Source: Prevotella sp. UBA4341 (GTDB taxonomy: Bacteria; Bacteroidota; Bacteroidia; Bacteroidales; Bacteroidaceae). From it: a stretch of DNA of 7,475 bases. The position numbers and the translations under genes are program-made. Shown here piece after piece: positions 7,301 through 7,475 of this stretch. The notes under the pieces are model-generated. The model saw only the letters and a program-made list of their open reading frames with translations, ran no database searches and was not told the DNA's origin. The stretch is from positions 1-7,475 of the forward strand of contig DGTH01000019.1 in NCBI GenBank assembly GCA_002393705.1. Direction: 5' to 3'. Each line of letters begins with the position of its first letter. The stretch's first letter is position 1.

Positions 7301-7333
7301 ACCACCATTCTTGGTGTGAATCTGAACTTCTAA
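4307..7333 (+). CDS. SusC/RagA-family TonB-dependent outer-membrane transporter
   Basis: At 1008 residues this is normal SusC length and is complete. Residues 1-28 are a signal peptide (basic start, MLVLLLGLFLSVGAFA, cut before QQ). Residues about 30-100 are a carboxypeptidase-regulatory-like beta-sandwich (VKGYVQDAENEPIIGATV, TDIDGNFTLK). NEVVVIGYG at 107-115 is the SusC-type TonB-box region. The plug follows, with KVAGLNI (149-155), IRIRGG (168-173), DPLYVVDG (181-188) and IESFTVLKDASATAIYGSRA (210-229). The rest is the 22-strand barrel, ending in an aromatic (GVNLNF) as barrel assembly requires. DRNGNGTLDSDD at 839-850 is an EF-hand-like calcium loop of a kind often seen in SusC extracellular loops. 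With its lipoprotein partner it would import glycans using the proton motive force. The ATG at 4307 is followed directly by a second ATG (4310); the upstream sequence is A-rich with no Shine-Dalgarno, typical for the phylum. Substrate is inferred as an alpha-glucan from the divergent genes only. Confidence 0.97.
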   Translation: MMKQVNIRKPLRMLVLLLGLFLSVGAFAQQITVKGYVQDAENEPIIGATVRVVGTQTAVITDIDGNFTLKANQGASIQVSYIGYEVATVAAAPELVITLKDEANTLNEVVVIGYGRAKKNDLTGSVTAIKPDEMSHGLQTSADDMLAGKVAGLNIISEGGAPGAGSKIRIRGGSSLSASNDPLYVVDGLQLDPAGISGMNPLASINPNDIESFTVLKDASATAIYGSRASNGVIIITTKKGKAGQKAKVSYNGNVSVSVKKKTLDVFDGPGFQKFVAETFGEDSPEYALLGYYENGEQKFANTNWQDEIYRPAISTDHNITVTGGTAHMPYRVSGGFTSQDGIVKSTYFRRYTGSFNLAPSLLKDHLRLNISGKVMHGQRRWDNGAIGAAAYMDPTKPIRLNQDKFNKYFGGYFQWAKAAGFPNDNTWEYAFDSNATANPVALAENNGTKSKATTLQGDISVDYSIHGLEDLHVLANLAGNLTNAKEETSNSPYTTSNYYYGWDGWSKNKNYNYIFNIFLQYTKELKENVHNLDVQVGYEWQRYHAWSDKWGYGIIPQTASVGAGTRYNEPTGITEWKTENRLRSWIGRLNYTLLNRYLFTFTMRADGSSRFAKGHEWGYFPAAAFAWRVKEEAFLKDVDAVSDLKFRLTYGKTGQQNIGYDFYYIPTFTANYDHAYYPLFGNGQTVRPSVYNSDLTWEKTTTYDAGFDLSLWNERLSLSADWYYRKTTDLINNIYVPAGANFGAQTVGNIGELHNTGVEFMATVRPITSKDLNWEVTYNFTYNKNKIDDLASDLIEHEGIGLSKNGMAYQTGHSSSAFYVYRQVYDQNGNIVPHTFVDRNGNGTLDSDDRYFFYHADPDVTMGLGSKVTYKNWDFSFNSRANFGNHVFNANINGTYISGQGLGSTLNFMHNIPTLALKYGLKDASEAQPASDCWIQNASFFKLDNITVGYSFQKLFGANITGRVYATAQNIFTITNYEGLDPEIQSGIESSIYPRPFTTILGVNLNF

Positions 7334-7357
7334 TTCTACCTTGTATCAAAACAATAA

Positions 7358-7361
7358 AAGG
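7358..7361 (+). promoter_or_regulatory. Shine-Dalgarno-like site of the lipoprotein gene
   Basis: AAGG within TAAAAGGAAAAATC lies 7 nt before the ATG at 7369. It is the best-spaced ribosome-binding site in the window and supports that start. The 35-nt gap after susC holds no terminator hairpin, consistent with a susC-lipoprotein operon. Confidence 0.55.
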
Positions 7362-7368
7362 AAAAATC

Positions 7369-7475
7369 ATGACTATTAAAGGTATTAAAAATGTAATGGC
7401 TGCGGTTTTCTTGGGTGTTGCATCATTGTGCTTCACGGCATGTTCCGACAATGCCCCTATTATCGGTGGTTCCCT
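7369..7475 (+). CDS. Surface lipoprotein N-terminus, probably the SusD-like partner of SusC (3' end outside the window)
   Basis: Only 35 complete codons are present. The sequence is a lipoprotein signal peptide: MTIKGIKNVM, a hydrophobic stretch AAVFLGVASL, and the lipobox FTAC with the acylated cysteine at residue 25, followed by SDNAPIIGGS. An acidic residue shortly after the cysteine fits Bacteroidetes surface export signals. Position directly after susC predicts a SusD/RagB glycan-binding lid. However, the residues after the cysteine do not show the DxL pattern common at SusD starts, so a SusE/F-like binding protein cannot be excluded. The lipoprotein call is firm; the SusD call rests on context. 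Confidence 0.75.
   Translation, partial: MTIKGIKNVMAAVFLGVASLCFTACSDNAPIIGGS

Overview
The window reads as a polysaccharide or oligosaccharide utilisation locus from a Bacteroidales bacterium, most likely Prevotella or a close relative. The evidence is a SusC-type TonB-dependent transporter with the family motifs, a following lipoprotein gene, promoters of the Bacteroidetes form (TAnnTTTG) instead of the usual -35/-10 boxes, weak or absent Shine-Dalgarno sequences, and a 4-alpha-glucanotransferase with N-terminal starch-binding modules of the kind found in this group. No species call is made.

Layout: positions 1-4067 are on the minus strand and read, in order of transcription, lacI-family regulator (4067-3039), SLC45/GPH-type MFS sugar transporter (2854-1550), and a GH77 4-alpha-glucanotransferase (from 1490, running off the left edge). 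A 239-bp divergent control region (4068-4306) separates this arm from the plus-strand arm: a complete susC-like gene (4307-7333) and the first 35 codons of a lipoprotein gene (from 7369), probably the SusD-like partner. The minus arm is visibly richer in G and C, especially at third codon positions, than susC.

Proposed function (inference from families and order): the SusC/lipoprotein pair brings an alpha-glucan oligosaccharide across the outer membrane, the MFS carrier takes it (or a hydrolysis product) across the inner membrane, and the cytoplasmic GH77 enzyme rearranges maltooligosaccharides. The LacI-type protein is the likely local sensor. This resembles Bacteroidetes maltodextrin loci that use a LacI regulator rather than SusR.

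The most striking feature is the control region. A perfect 14-bp palindrome of LacI-operator type (TGCAAACGTTTGCA, 4159-4172) sits exactly midway between two identical divergent -7 boxes (TATCTTTG, plus 4228-4235 and minus 4103-4096). Both boxes also have AGTACA starting 20 nt upstream, with GTAC exactly 19 nt from the box. The second unexpected structure is the 181-bp lacI-MFS gap, which is bounded almost to the base by copies of a G-rich palindromic repeat in opposite orientations. One copy supplies the purine-rich stretch in front of the MFS start codon. No RNA genes, CRISPR array or transposase genes were seen.
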